The notes under the pieces: model-generated
What the model was told of the DNA's origin: nothing
Database searches by the model: none
What the model saw: the letters and a program-made list of their open reading frames with translations, nothing else
Origin: an uncultured Acidobacteriia bacterium
Lineage (GTDB): Bacteria > Acidobacteriota > Terriglobia > Bryobacterales > Bryobacteraceae
Assembly: GCA_903828455.1 (NCBI GenBank)
Contig: CAIKMJ010000008.1
Coordinates: forward strand, 1 to 64,000
Direction: 5' to 3'
Length of the DNA stretch: 64,000 nt
In this document: positions 34,901 through 42,152 of the stretch, piece by piece
Layout of the letters: the number at the start of each line of letters is the position of its first letter
Numbering within the stretch: position 1 is the first letter of the stretch
Position numbers and translations under genes: made by a program

Positions 34901-35221
34901 CCGCTGCTCGGCGCCATCGACGACAAGATGGTTCTGATGGGTTCGGGCGACGAACTTACCCTGCGTTTCGATCCAGCCGCCCTGCCCGCGCTTCGAGCCG
35001 GCTGGAAGCGCGACTTCCTGCTTCTGGTCGACGGCTGGGCCAAGGATGCCGACGCCAATACGGCCTTCCCGAAATCTGTGGAACCGCTTCCATTCCACAG
35101 CATGAGCGCTTATCCTTATTCCAATAAGGAGCGTTATCCGAACGACGCGGAACATCGCGAGTATCTCGATCAGTACAACGTCAGACCGGCCCTCCGCCTG
35201 ATCAGGCCACTGACGAACTAA
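31994..35221 (+). CDS. TPR - FG-GAP/UnbV fusion protein with distinctive C-terminal domain
   Basis: 1075 residues. N-terminal export signal or anchor (about 5-25), TPR array about 35-215 (PHTWFNLGIQYKKASEYDKA, ITHYNLGVLYKLTGKADEAV), degenerate FG-GAP propeller about 245-570 (SADIDGDGNPE, AGDFNNDGLAD, MDLDNDAATD, LDFDGDGRSD), ASPIC/UnbV-like unit about 575-645 (YGAKIELKAGAHYQKL; ETVRITWPNGLIQ), then a 420-residue C-terminal region starting SCPMIFTWNGHGFQFLTD, a motif I recall from other TPR/UnbV proteins. The propeller loops are less Ca-like than in the shorter paralogues. Its stop is 21 bases before the ACP start, so secretory and biosynthetic genes look co-transcribed. Confidence 0.9.
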   Translation: MKPARAFAVVAATGVAGLLAAVVLHGFQQTGPTAQQDALQQARNLGKAFFENPTTQTQAVGEFKKALDMAPDSPRERVNYGLALIHAAKTAEGIAELQKAQQQDPKIPHTWFNLGIQYKKASEYDKAIAQFEGMAKLVPDEPITHYNLGVLYKLTGKADEAVKEFEVSSKLNPRLAGPHFQLYNAYRAAGRTDDANREQQVFQDIKKAQVGAAVPEDLEWSFYAEIYDVTDAGLAAEAVAAKPIKLTAKKLGEGLDAATAGMTSADIDGDGNPELIAWSEKGIVIYKNGAAAAVDAGLGDVKDVVSVTAGDFNNDGLADLAIITKTGAELWVNAKGKFSRSAVTLPAGKYARAVWIDYDHDYDLDLFLLGDKSVLMRNNGAAGFSDVSDTFPFVSGKAVDGTLYDLVPDTDGMDLVVAYSDRAGVIYVDKLGGRYVAQDLPALGAGAKSIAAMDLDNDAATDLIVATTTGAYPIFNRRGTLEKGAPLASANGALALVDLENRGLEDVALSAAIFRNEGLGKFSSQSAAGIGDSVVLGALDFDGDGRSDLAAVGKDGVVTLLHNDTDANPWLRATLQGVKNIKLAYGAKIELKAGAHYQKLTYFGQPLVFGMRGYKETETVRITWPNGLIQNEVHQAAGKAFTYKEAQRLSGSCPMIFTWNGHGFQFLTDVLGVAPLGASSGDGNYFPVDHDEYVQIPGEAMQQKDGKYEIRITEELREVSYLDRIQLIAVDHPAGAALYTNDKFKSPPFPEFRLFGVTNAIHPKTARDDSGRDVLPKLLKKDQTYPDGFDRDFTGTAALHHLDLDFGNVARDNRAVLVLSGWVDWADGSTFLARSQETKEGLIMPYLQVKNAKGEWQTVIQDMGIPAGKPKTISVDLTGKFLSSSREVRIVTNLCVYWDEIFLSEQTGKPETIQTPLDAQTADLHFRGFSKPVIHPQRRQPEDFIYDQVTATSTWNPTPGNYTRYGDVRPLLGAIDDKMVLMGSGDELTLRFDPAALPALRAGWKRDFLLLVDGWAKDADANTAFPKSVEPLPFHSMSAYPYSNKERYPNDAEHREYLDQYNVRPALRLIRPLTN

Positions 35222-35242
35222 CAGAAGAATACGGAGATTACC

Positions 35243-35509
35243 ATGGCTGAAACTTACACAGAAGATCAGATTCGCGCCGAGGTGAAGCGCCTCATTGCCA
35301 ACGTGACCGAACGCGAGCCGGAGGAGGTTTCCGACACCGCCTCATTCAGCGAGGAACTGGGCGTCGATTCCCTGATGGCGATGGAAGTGATGATCGCCGT
35401 GGATAAGAAGTTCAAGATCGATATTCCGGAAGAAGAGTTCAGCAAAGCCACGAATGTGAACGAATCCGTCGCGCTGGTGCAGCAGTGGCTGGCCAAGGCG
35501 TCGGCCTGA
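35243..35509 (+). CDS. acyl carrier protein
   Basis: 88 residues. The phosphopantetheine attachment Ser43 is in EELGVDSLMAMEVM, the standard DSL helix. Acidic overall, with four predicted helices. GGAG lies eight to nine bases before the ATG. This is not the housekeeping FabD-G-AcpP context; it opens the biosynthetic half of the long operon and is followed at 18 bases by a ketosynthase gene, so it is most likely a dedicated carrier for the pathway encoded at 35.5-44 kb. Confidence 0.94.
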   Translation: MAETYTEDQIRAEVKRLIANVTEREPEEVSDTASFSEELGVDSLMAMEVMIAVDKKFKIDIPEEEFSKATNVNESVALVQQWLAKASA

Positions 35510-35527
35510 TTCGGGCGAGCTGAATCC

Positions 35528-36745
35528 ATGCGACGAGTCGTTATCACGGGTGTTGGAGTCGTTTCCCCCGTCGGCACGGGAAAAGACGTGTTCTGGAACG
35601 CGCTTATGACGGGGAAGTCCGGCATCGGGCCCGTGACGGCGTTCGACAGCACGGCCTATGCGGCGCACATTGGCGGAGAGGTGCGGGATTTCGATCCCGC
35701 GCTTTACGTCACGAAGCAAAAGCCGCAGGATCTGGGCCGCGCGTCGCAACTGGCGATTGCGGCCGCCCGCCTTGCCTTTGGCGATTCGTCCATTGACCTC
35801 GGGGGCATCCCGCGCCGCCGCATTGGTGTTTCGATGGGCACCACGTCGGGCGAACCGCTCTTTGTGGAAGAGTACAACGATAAGCTGCACGCGGGCGGTC
35901 CGGACGCTGTGCCCGCACACTGCTTTGCCCGCTACCCGTGTCATGTGATGCCGGCACATGTGGCGATTGAGTTCGATCTGCAGGGGCCTTCGATCATGAT
36001 CCCCACCGCCTGCGCCGCCGGCAATTATGCCATCGGCTACGGCTTCGACCTCATCCGCACCGGCCGCGCCGATCTGATGATTGCAGGTGGGGCCGACGCC
36101 TTCTCCCGCATCCCGTATCTCGGCTTTGCCCGGCTCGGAGCGATCGCTCCGGAGCGCTGCCAGCCATTCGACAAGAACCGCAAGGGCATGATTCCCGGTG
36201 AAGGTGCCGGAATGCTGGTCCTTGAACCGCTCGATACCGCGCTCGCCCGCGGCGCCAAAATCTACGCAGAAGTTCTCGGCTATGGTGTCAGCTGCGATGC
36301 TCACCACATGACGGCCGCGCATCCCGATGCCGACGGCCCTATCCGCGCCATGAGCGCCGCGATGCTGGACGCCGGCGTTACCACCGACGACATCGATTAT
36401 CTCTGCGCGCACGGCACGGGCACGCCCACCAATGACCGCATCGAATCGCTCGCCGTCCGCACGCTGTTCGGCGAACGCGCGCCCAAGGTACCGATGAGCT
36501 CGATCAAGTCGATGCTCGGGCACACGATGGGCGCGGCCAGCGCGATTGAAGCCATCGCCTGCGCGCTGGCTCTGGATACGGGCTGGATTCCGCCCACCAT
36601 CAATCACGAAGAGCCGGATCCGGACTGCGGCCTCGACATCGTGCCGAATCATGCCCGGCAGACCAATCCGCGCGTGCTTCTCAACAACGCTTACGCCTTC
36701 GGCGGCAACAACGCTTCGCTTTGTCTCGGACGCTTTTCCAACTAA
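35528..36745 (+). CDS. beta-ketoacyl-ACP synthase (FabF/KSalpha-like), catalytically complete
   Basis: 405 residues. Thiolase-fold ketosynthase performing decarboxylative Claisen condensation on ACP-bound chains. Complete catalytic set: Cys162 (TACAAGNYAIG), His295 (AHGTGTPTND), Lys327 and His332 (SSIKSMLGHTMGA). The N-terminus RRVVITGVGVVSPVGTG is canonical. It is followed directly (7 bases) by a second, degenerate ketosynthase, the layout of KSalpha/chain-length-factor pairs in type II polyketide, aryl polyene and ladderane-type clusters. It could also be a plain FabF paralogue, but the company of HMG-CoA reductase and a desaturase argues for specialised metabolism. Confidence 0.93.
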   Translation: MRRVVITGVGVVSPVGTGKDVFWNALMTGKSGIGPVTAFDSTAYAAHIGGEVRDFDPALYVTKQKPQDLGRASQLAIAAARLAFGDSSIDLGGIPRRRIGVSMGTTSGEPLFVEEYNDKLHAGGPDAVPAHCFARYPCHVMPAHVAIEFDLQGPSIMIPTACAAGNYAIGYGFDLIRTGRADLMIAGGADAFSRIPYLGFARLGAIAPERCQPFDKNRKGMIPGEGAGMLVLEPLDTALARGAKIYAEVLGYGVSCDAHHMTAAHPDADGPIRAMSAAMLDAGVTTDDIDYLCAHGTGTPTNDRIESLAVRTLFGERAPKVPMSSIKSMLGHTMGAASAIEAIACALALDTGWIPPTINHEEPDPDCGLDIVPNHARQTNPRVLLNNAYAFGGNNASLCLGRFSN

Positions 36746-36752
36746 CGACGCC

Positions 36753-37973
36753 ATGCCTACAAACTCTCTGTCTCCGCGCATCGTCGTCACCGGAACCGGC
36801 GTGATTTCGCCGCTCGGCGCCGGCCCCGACGCCTTCGCCGACGCTCTCTGGAGCGGCACTTCCGCCATCGCCGCCAGCGAACGCTTTCCGGGTAGTCACA
36901 TCGCCGAATTCAAGGAATTCAATCCCGCTCCGTGGCTTGGCAACAAGGGCGTCCGGATACTGGACCGCGGCACACGCTTCCTCTGCGTGGCGGCGCAAAT
37001 GCTGCTCGACTCTACCGGTCTGCTTCAGGACCCGGCCAGTCAGGGCGACGCCATGCTTGGCCTCGTCTGTGGCACCATGTTCGGCGGCATCCACAGCATC
37101 GCGACCTTCGACATGAGCGGCCTGACCGAAGGCCCCAGCATGGTCAGCCCCATGGAGTTCCCCAACACCGTGATCAATGCGCCGGCCGGCCAGGCCGCCA
37201 TTAAACACAAGTTGCGCGGTGTTAACTCCACCATTTGTTCCGGGCTTGCTTCGGGCCTGGCAGCCATCAGCTATGCGGCGGAGTTTTTGCGTTTCAATCG
37301 TGCCCGCTACCTGATGGCCGGCGGCATGGAAGAGGTTTGCGACGAGGCCTCGCTCGGTTTCCGCAAGCTCGGCCTGCAGTCCGCCAGCGGTTCGGTGCGT
37401 CCGTTTGCCGATGGCCGCGATGGCACTGCTGCCGGAGAGGGCGCTGCGCTCTGGATGCTCGAAACAGAAGAGACTGCGGCGGCGCGCGGTGCAACGCCCA
37501 TCCTCGAAGTTTGCGGCTTCGGTTCGGCTCACGATGCCATCGACAGCATTCGCTTCAACCCGGATGCGAGCGGGGCCACGGCCGCCATCGGGCAGGCACT
37601 TGAAGAATCGGGCATCGGCCCCGAGCAGATCTCCTGCATAATCTCCGGCGCGAGCGGCAGCCCCGAGGGCGATGCCATGGAAGCGAAAGCGCTGCACGCG
37701 GTGTTCGGCTCGCTGCTCGAAAGCATCCCCGTTTCGGCTCCCAAGGCCGCTACCGGTGAAGTGATGGGCGGCTCGGGCGCATTCTGCGCTATCGCGGGCG
37801 GTTTGGCGCTGCTGCGGCAGGAAGCGCCGCCCACGGCGGGCTTCACCGGTTCGTCGCTCGGCCTGCGGCTCTCCGGCTCGGCGCAGCCCTTCAGTGGCGA
37901 TTACGCGCTGGTGAACGCATTCAGCTGCGATGGCAACAATGCCTCTCTGGTGATTCGCAGATGGACAAAGTAA
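36753..37973 (+). CDS. ketosynthase-like protein lacking both catalytic His (KSbeta/CLF-like)
   Basis: 406 residues, aligned end to end with the upstream ketosynthase. The nucleophile is kept (Cys162 in STICSGLASGLA), and the Lys is kept (Lys331 in APKAATGEVMGG), but the HGTGT motif reads SGASGS (298-303) and the second His is Glu336. Without the two His it should not decarboxylate malonyl-ACP. Classical chain-length factors instead lose the Cys (usually Gln), so this is a different kind of degeneration. Likely a heterodimer partner of the KS at 35528-36745, perhaps binding or transferring an acyl starter through Cys162. Overlaps the next gene by 13 bases. Confidence 0.88.
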   Translation: MPTNSLSPRIVVTGTGVISPLGAGPDAFADALWSGTSAIAASERFPGSHIAEFKEFNPAPWLGNKGVRILDRGTRFLCVAAQMLLDSTGLLQDPASQGDAMLGLVCGTMFGGIHSIATFDMSGLTEGPSMVSPMEFPNTVINAPAGQAAIKHKLRGVNSTICSGLASGLAAISYAAEFLRFNRARYLMAGGMEEVCDEASLGFRKLGLQSASGSVRPFADGRDGTAAGEGAALWMLETEETAAARGATPILEVCGFGSAHDAIDSIRFNPDASGATAAIGQALEESGIGPEQISCIISGASGSPEGDAMEAKALHAVFGSLLESIPVSAPKAATGEVMGGSGAFCAIAGGLALLRQEAPPTAGFTGSSLGLRLSGSAQPFSGDYALVNAFSCDGNNASLVIRRWTK

Positions 37974-39184
37974 CGCCGCCTGGGCCCGTTGAAATCGGGC
38001 CGGACGACCTTCTCCCGCGGTTGCGCGACAACGGTTACGACGCGGAGCGCGTCACGCGCCGCCGCGCCTGGATCGAGCGCAAGACCTCTGCCGAACTGAC
38101 GCATATCGGCAGCATCTCCTGGGATTCGGAGATGATGCGCGGTAATATTGAAAACCCGATCGGCGTCGCGCAGGTGCCTATGGGCGTCGCCGGCCCGGTG
38201 CTGGTTAACGGCCTGAACGCCAATGGACTTTTCTACGTCCCGATGGCGACCACCGAAGGCGCGCTGCTGCGGAGTTACGAGCGCGGCATGGTGGCGCTCA
38301 CCAAATCCGGCGGCGTGCAGACGGCGCTTCTCGCCGATGAGAATCAGACCGCGCCGGCATTCTTCTTCAACGACACCGCCGAGGCCGCCGCTTTCGCGCC
38401 ATGGCTCGACGCCCACATGGATGATCTCCGCCGCGCCGCCGCCGAAACCACGCGCCACGGCAGGCTGACCAGCCTCAAGTGTTACCAGACCGGACGTCAG
38501 GTCATCGTCAACTTCGGTTTCCATACCGGCGACGCGCAGGGCATGAATATGATCGTGCGCGCCACCGACGCCTGCTGTAAGTGGATTCAGGCGAGCCACC
38601 CCGGCCTCACGTATTTCCTCTTCAGCGGCATGTGCGGCGAAAAGCGCGCGAGCGGCTTCCTCATGTCGCGCGGCAAAGGCAAGCGCGTCACCGCCGGAGC
38701 GTTGCTGACGCACGAAGTGCTGCGCCTCTACCTGCACACGACGGCCGATCAGATGTGGCGGCTCTGGCAGTCGACCATTGTCGGCAACATTCAGGCCGGC
38801 GCCATCGGCTACACCGGACACGCCGCCAACGGACTGACCGCGATCTTCATCGCCACAGGGCAGGACGTTGCCAACGTGGTGAACTCTTCCTGCGCCGCCA
38901 CGATCTTTGAGCCGCATCCGAAGGGTCTCTACGTGAGCACCACGCTCTCCGCTCTTTCGGTCGCCACCGTCGGCGGAGGCACCGGTCTTCCCACCCAGCG
39001 CGAAGCCCTGAAAATTATGGATTGCCACGGCGCGGGCAAGGCCGCCAAGCTGGCCGAAATCGTCGCCGCCGCCATCCTTGGAGGCGAAGTCTCCATGGGC
39101 GGCGCCATCGCGTCCGGCGAGTTTGTCGGCGCCCACGAACTTTATGGCCGCAATCGCCCGGCTGCGGCGGAGGAAACCAGGTGA
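37961..39184 (+). CDS. HMG-CoA reductase-like enzyme (class I type)
   Basis: 407 residues. Family motifs in order: NIENPIGVAQVPMGVAGPV, TTEGALLRSY (catalytic Glu), HTGDAQGMNMI (substrate/NADP region), GEKRASGFLMSRGKGKRV (catalytic Lys in EKR, where DKK is usual), GQDVANVVNSS (catalytic Asp) and GAHELYGRNR (catalytic His). The four catalytic residues therefore appear present. The known reaction is NADPH reduction of HMG-CoA to mevalonate. No HMG-CoA synthase or mevalonate kinase is in the window, and it is locked into a ketosynthase operon by overlaps on both sides (13 bases, then GTGA), so it may reduce a different thioester. Confidence 0.92.
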   Translation: MDKVTPPGPVEIGPDDLLPRLRDNGYDAERVTRRRAWIERKTSAELTHIGSISWDSEMMRGNIENPIGVAQVPMGVAGPVLVNGLNANGLFYVPMATTEGALLRSYERGMVALTKSGGVQTALLADENQTAPAFFFNDTAEAAAFAPWLDAHMDDLRRAAAETTRHGRLTSLKCYQTGRQVIVNFGFHTGDAQGMNMIVRATDACCKWIQASHPGLTYFLFSGMCGEKRASGFLMSRGKGKRVTAGALLTHEVLRLYLHTTADQMWRLWQSTIVGNIQAGAIGYTGHAANGLTAIFIATGQDVANVVNSSCAATIFEPHPKGLYVSTTLSALSVATVGGGTGLPTQREALKIMDCHGAGKAAKLAEIVAAAILGGEVSMGGAIASGEFVGAHELYGRNRPAAAEETR

Positions 39185-39924
39185 GTGACTCCAGCGAAAA
39201 GAAAGTTGTCCTGATAACCGGCGGCAGCCGCGGCATCGGCGAAGCTATCGTACAGCGTTTTGCCGAAGCCGGATATTCCGTCGCCTTCACGTACGCTTCC
39301 AATCAGGCCGCGGCGGACGCAGTCGTTTCCCGCATCGCCGCCGCCGGCGGTTCCGCACTGGGACTGGTTGCCGACGTCCGCGATTTCCCGCGCGCCTGCG
39401 ACGTTGTGAAGGAAGTGCAGGACGCCCTCGGGCCGATCACGGTGCTCGTTAACAACGCCGGCATCAAGAAGGACATGCCGCTGATGAAGATGGATCCGGC
39501 ATCGTGGCAGGATGTGCTCGATACCAATCTCACCGGCACGTTCAATTACACGCGCGCGCTTATCGGCTCGCTCGTTCGCACGGGCGGTTCGGTGATCAAC
39601 GTGGCCAGCACCAGCGGCGTCACCGGCATGGCCGGCCAATCGAACTACAGCGCATCGAAGGCCGGCGTCATCGGCTTCACGCGCGCGCTGGCCAAAGAGG
39701 TGGTTCGCTTCGGCGTTCGCGTCAATGCGATTGCCCCCGGCTTCATCGAAACCGACATGACCGCTTCCATCGACGAAGCCGTGCGCAAAAAGCTCTACGC
39801 GCAGATCCCCATGGGACGCGCCGGCTCCGCCCGCGATGTTGCGCAGCTGGCGTTGTATCTCGCCGGCGACGACACCACATACGTCACCGGGCAGGTCTGG
39901 AACATGGATGGCGGTCTAACATAG
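39181..39924 (+). CDS. 3-ketoacyl-ACP reductase (FabG-like SDR)
   Basis: 247 residues from a GTG overlapping the previous TGA. Classical SDR: cofactor loop TGGSRGIGEA (Gly-rich TGxxxGIG), NNAG at 88-91, catalytic Ser in NVASTSGVTG, YSASKAG with catalytic Tyr and Lys, and IAPGFIETDM. The Arg after the Gly-rich loop and general likeness to FabG suggest NADPH-dependent reduction of beta-ketoacyl-ACP, supplying the ketoreductase for the KS pair upstream. No dehydratase gene of the FabZ/FabA type is seen in the operon. Confidence 0.92.
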   Translation: MSDSSEKKVVLITGGSRGIGEAIVQRFAEAGYSVAFTYASNQAAADAVVSRIAAAGGSALGLVADVRDFPRACDVVKEVQDALGPITVLVNNAGIKKDMPLMKMDPASWQDVLDTNLTGTFNYTRALIGSLVRTGGSVINVASTSGVTGMAGQSNYSASKAGVIGFTRALAKEVVRFGVRVNAIAPGFIETDMTASIDEAVRKKLYAQIPMGRAGSARDVAQLALYLAGDDTTYVTGQVWNMDGGLT

Positions 39925-39943
39925 CGTTTACGGTCGAGCACCT

Positions 39944-41521
39944 ATGAGCGACAGTCCGTACACTATATTCGGACGCGAATACCCCCGCAGTTACGACGCC
40001 ATCATCATCGGCGCGGGCATCGCCGGTCTGTTCTGCGCCAACATTCTCGCCAAAGGCGGGATGAAGGTTCTGCTGCTTGAGCGCCACTTCATGCTCGGCG
40101 GCTTCTGCTCCACTTTCCGCCGCAAAGGTTTCATCTTCGACGCAGCCACGCACTTCTATCCGCTGCTCGGCAACCCCACCACTCTCACCGGAAAGCTTTG
40201 CAAGGAACTCGGCGTCGAAACTGAATGGGCCCGCATGGACCCGGTGGACCAGTTTCATCTCCCCGGACTGCCCACCTTTACCGTTCCCGCCGAACTCGGC
40301 CCGTACGTGGAACGGCTCAAACAATGGTTTCCCGACGAAGCCGCCAACATCGATAACTACTTTCAGGAACTCCGTCAGGCCTACATGTACGGCCTGCTCT
40401 ATTACTTCAAGGGCGTATCCAACGATCAGGCCGAGCGCCTCGAAAAGTACTCGATGCTCGATAAGCTGAACGAGCATTTCCGCGACGAGCGCCTCAAAGT
40501 CATCCTCATGGGCGACGCCCCGCACTGGGGCTCTTCGCCCGATGCCACGTCGTACGTCTTCGACGCCATGCTGCGGCTGTCCTACTTCCTCGGCAATTAT
40601 TACCCGATGGGCAGTTCGCAGAAATTTGCCGACGATCTGGGTAAAGCCTTTACCGAGCGCGGCGGCAAGATCCTCAAGTGCGCTTCGGCCGACGCCATCC
40701 TCACCGAGAACGGCAAAGTCACGGGCGTTCGCATCCACACCGTCACCAAACGCGAGCCGGAATATTTCGACTTTCACGCCCCGGTCGTCGTATCCAACGC
40801 CGACGCTCTGCACACCTACCGCGACCTGCTCGGCGAGGAGCACCGCAGCGAATGGATGCTCCAGCATCTCAGCTCGCTCAAGCCCTCCTTTGCCTGCTTT
40901 CTGACGCACGTTGGCCTGCGCGGCATGGATCCCAGGCGGCTCGAAGAGGCCGAAGGCTACTACTGGAACACGCTCGACCCGAAGAACATCGTTCGCGACG
41001 TCTTCAAGATCTTCGTGCCCACGCGGTTCGATCCCTCCATTGCGCCGCCCGGCTGCCAGATCATCATCGTGCAGCGTCCCACGCCCAAACGCGTTGTCGA
41101 TATTGCCGATTACGATGCCTATAAGGCCGAAGTCCACGAAAGCACGATGGCGCGTTTGCGTGAACGCCTGCCCGGAATTGAAAACCACGTGGTGACGGCA
41201 TCGAGCGCCTCGCATCACACGTCGTATCGCTTCACCAACAACTACCAGGGCGCGATGCTGGGCTGGGAGATGTCGCCCGATCAGCTTGGCCCGCGCCGTC
41301 TGCCCATCTATACGCCCGTCGATAACCTGTACCTGACCGGCCACTGGACGCAGCCTGGCGGCGGTATCACCCCTGTCATCGTTTCCGCCCAGCGTGTCGC
41401 CCGCGCCATTCTGACCGGGCGCGACAGCGGGCGCGACCTCGCCGAACAATACTTCGGCTTTAATTCCTCAGCCCGCGCCGGCTATGCCGCAGAGAGTCAA
41501 CACCACGGAGTGAATAAATGA
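39944..41521 (+). CDS. FAD-dependent phytoene desaturase/carotenoid isomerase-like oxidoreductase
   Basis: 525 residues. FAD-binding Rossmann motif YDAIIIGAGIAGLFCANIL, then LLERHFMLGGFCSTFRRKGFIFDAATHF, the pattern of the CrtI/CrtISO family; C-terminal FAD motif VDNLYLTGHWTQPGGGITPVIVSAQRVARA. The substrate of such enzymes is usually a long isoprenoid or polyene; here it might desaturate or isomerise the chain built by the ACP/KS pair. Starts 19 bases after the reductase gene and overlaps the TetR gene by four bases (ATGA). No other carotenoid gene (crtB, crtE) is in the window. Confidence 0.9.
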   Translation: MSDSPYTIFGREYPRSYDAIIIGAGIAGLFCANILAKGGMKVLLLERHFMLGGFCSTFRRKGFIFDAATHFYPLLGNPTTLTGKLCKELGVETEWARMDPVDQFHLPGLPTFTVPAELGPYVERLKQWFPDEAANIDNYFQELRQAYMYGLLYYFKGVSNDQAERLEKYSMLDKLNEHFRDERLKVILMGDAPHWGSSPDATSYVFDAMLRLSYFLGNYYPMGSSQKFADDLGKAFTERGGKILKCASADAILTENGKVTGVRIHTVTKREPEYFDFHAPVVVSNADALHTYRDLLGEEHRSEWMLQHLSSLKPSFACFLTHVGLRGMDPRRLEEAEGYYWNTLDPKNIVRDVFKIFVPTRFDPSIAPPGCQIIIVQRPTPKRVVDIADYDAYKAEVHESTMARLRERLPGIENHVVTASSASHHTSYRFTNNYQGAMLGWEMSPDQLGPRRLPIYTPVDNLYLTGHWTQPGGGITPVIVSAQRVARAILTGRDSGRDLAEQYFGFNSSARAGYAAESQHHGVNK

Positions 41522-42123
41522 AGCCGCTCGATTCCGACCGTCAGCGCCAGGTTCTGGATACCGCCCTCCAGCTGTTCGCCAAAGAAGACCTGAAAGACAT
41601 CACGCTGGATAAGCTGACCAAAGCCTCCGGTGTGCCTGCCTTCGACATCATTCGCCATTTTCATTCGAGCGACAACATCCTCAAAGCCGTGCTGGAGCGC
41701 GAGCTCGAACTCATGGCAGCCGCCGCCCAGGCGCCTGAGCTGCGTCTGCCCGGTGAAACGCTTGCCGATGAGCTCCACGTCGTCGCCGGCGTGATTCTCG
41801 ACCAGTACCGCCGCCGGCTCCCCTTCATGACGAAGTTGCTGCAGGAGACGGTCACCGATCCCAAGGTGGGCGCGCTCTTCTACAGCACCTTTATCGTGCA
41901 GGGCCGGCTGCTGTTTACCGAATTTCTGCGCGTCCGCAAGGAGGTCGGCGAACTGCGGGACGACATCGATATCGAAGTCGCCGCGGCGATTTTTCTCGCC
42001 GGGCTGACCGGTACATTTGTCACTTACGAGATTTACGGCGGCCGCCAGGTGGAAACGCTGGACGATGAAAGACTCCTGAAGCACATGTGTGCTACTTTTT
42101 TACACGGCGTCATTAAGCCGTAG
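41518..42123 (+). CDS. TetR/AcrR-family transcriptional regulator
   Basis: 201 residues. N-terminal HTH: RQVLDTALQLFAKEDLKDITLDKLTKASGVPAFDIIRHFHSSDNIL, shown here only to mark its extent (about 10-57), with helix 2-3 at TLDKLTKASGVPAFDI; ligand-binding all-helical domain about 65-195. Probably a local regulator of the operon responding to an acyl or polyene intermediate. It lies inside the operon it may control, so regulation would be autogenous. No palindromic operator was found with confidence. Confidence 0.88.
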   Translation: MKPLDSDRQRQVLDTALQLFAKEDLKDITLDKLTKASGVPAFDIIRHFHSSDNILKAVLERELELMAAAAQAPELRLPGETLADELHVVAGVILDQYRRRLPFMTKLLQETVTDPKVGALFYSTFIVQGRLLFTEFLRVRKEVGELRDDIDIEVAAAIFLAGLTGTFVTYEIYGGRQVETLDDERLLKHMCATFLHGVIKP

Positions 42124-42152
42124 CCGCCGCATCGCCGCAGGAGGGTGTTGCC

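Noticed and set aside
39944-41521. A carotenoid gene cluster
   Set aside because: Only one CrtI/CrtISO-like gene; no phytoene synthase, GGPP synthase or cyclase nearby.
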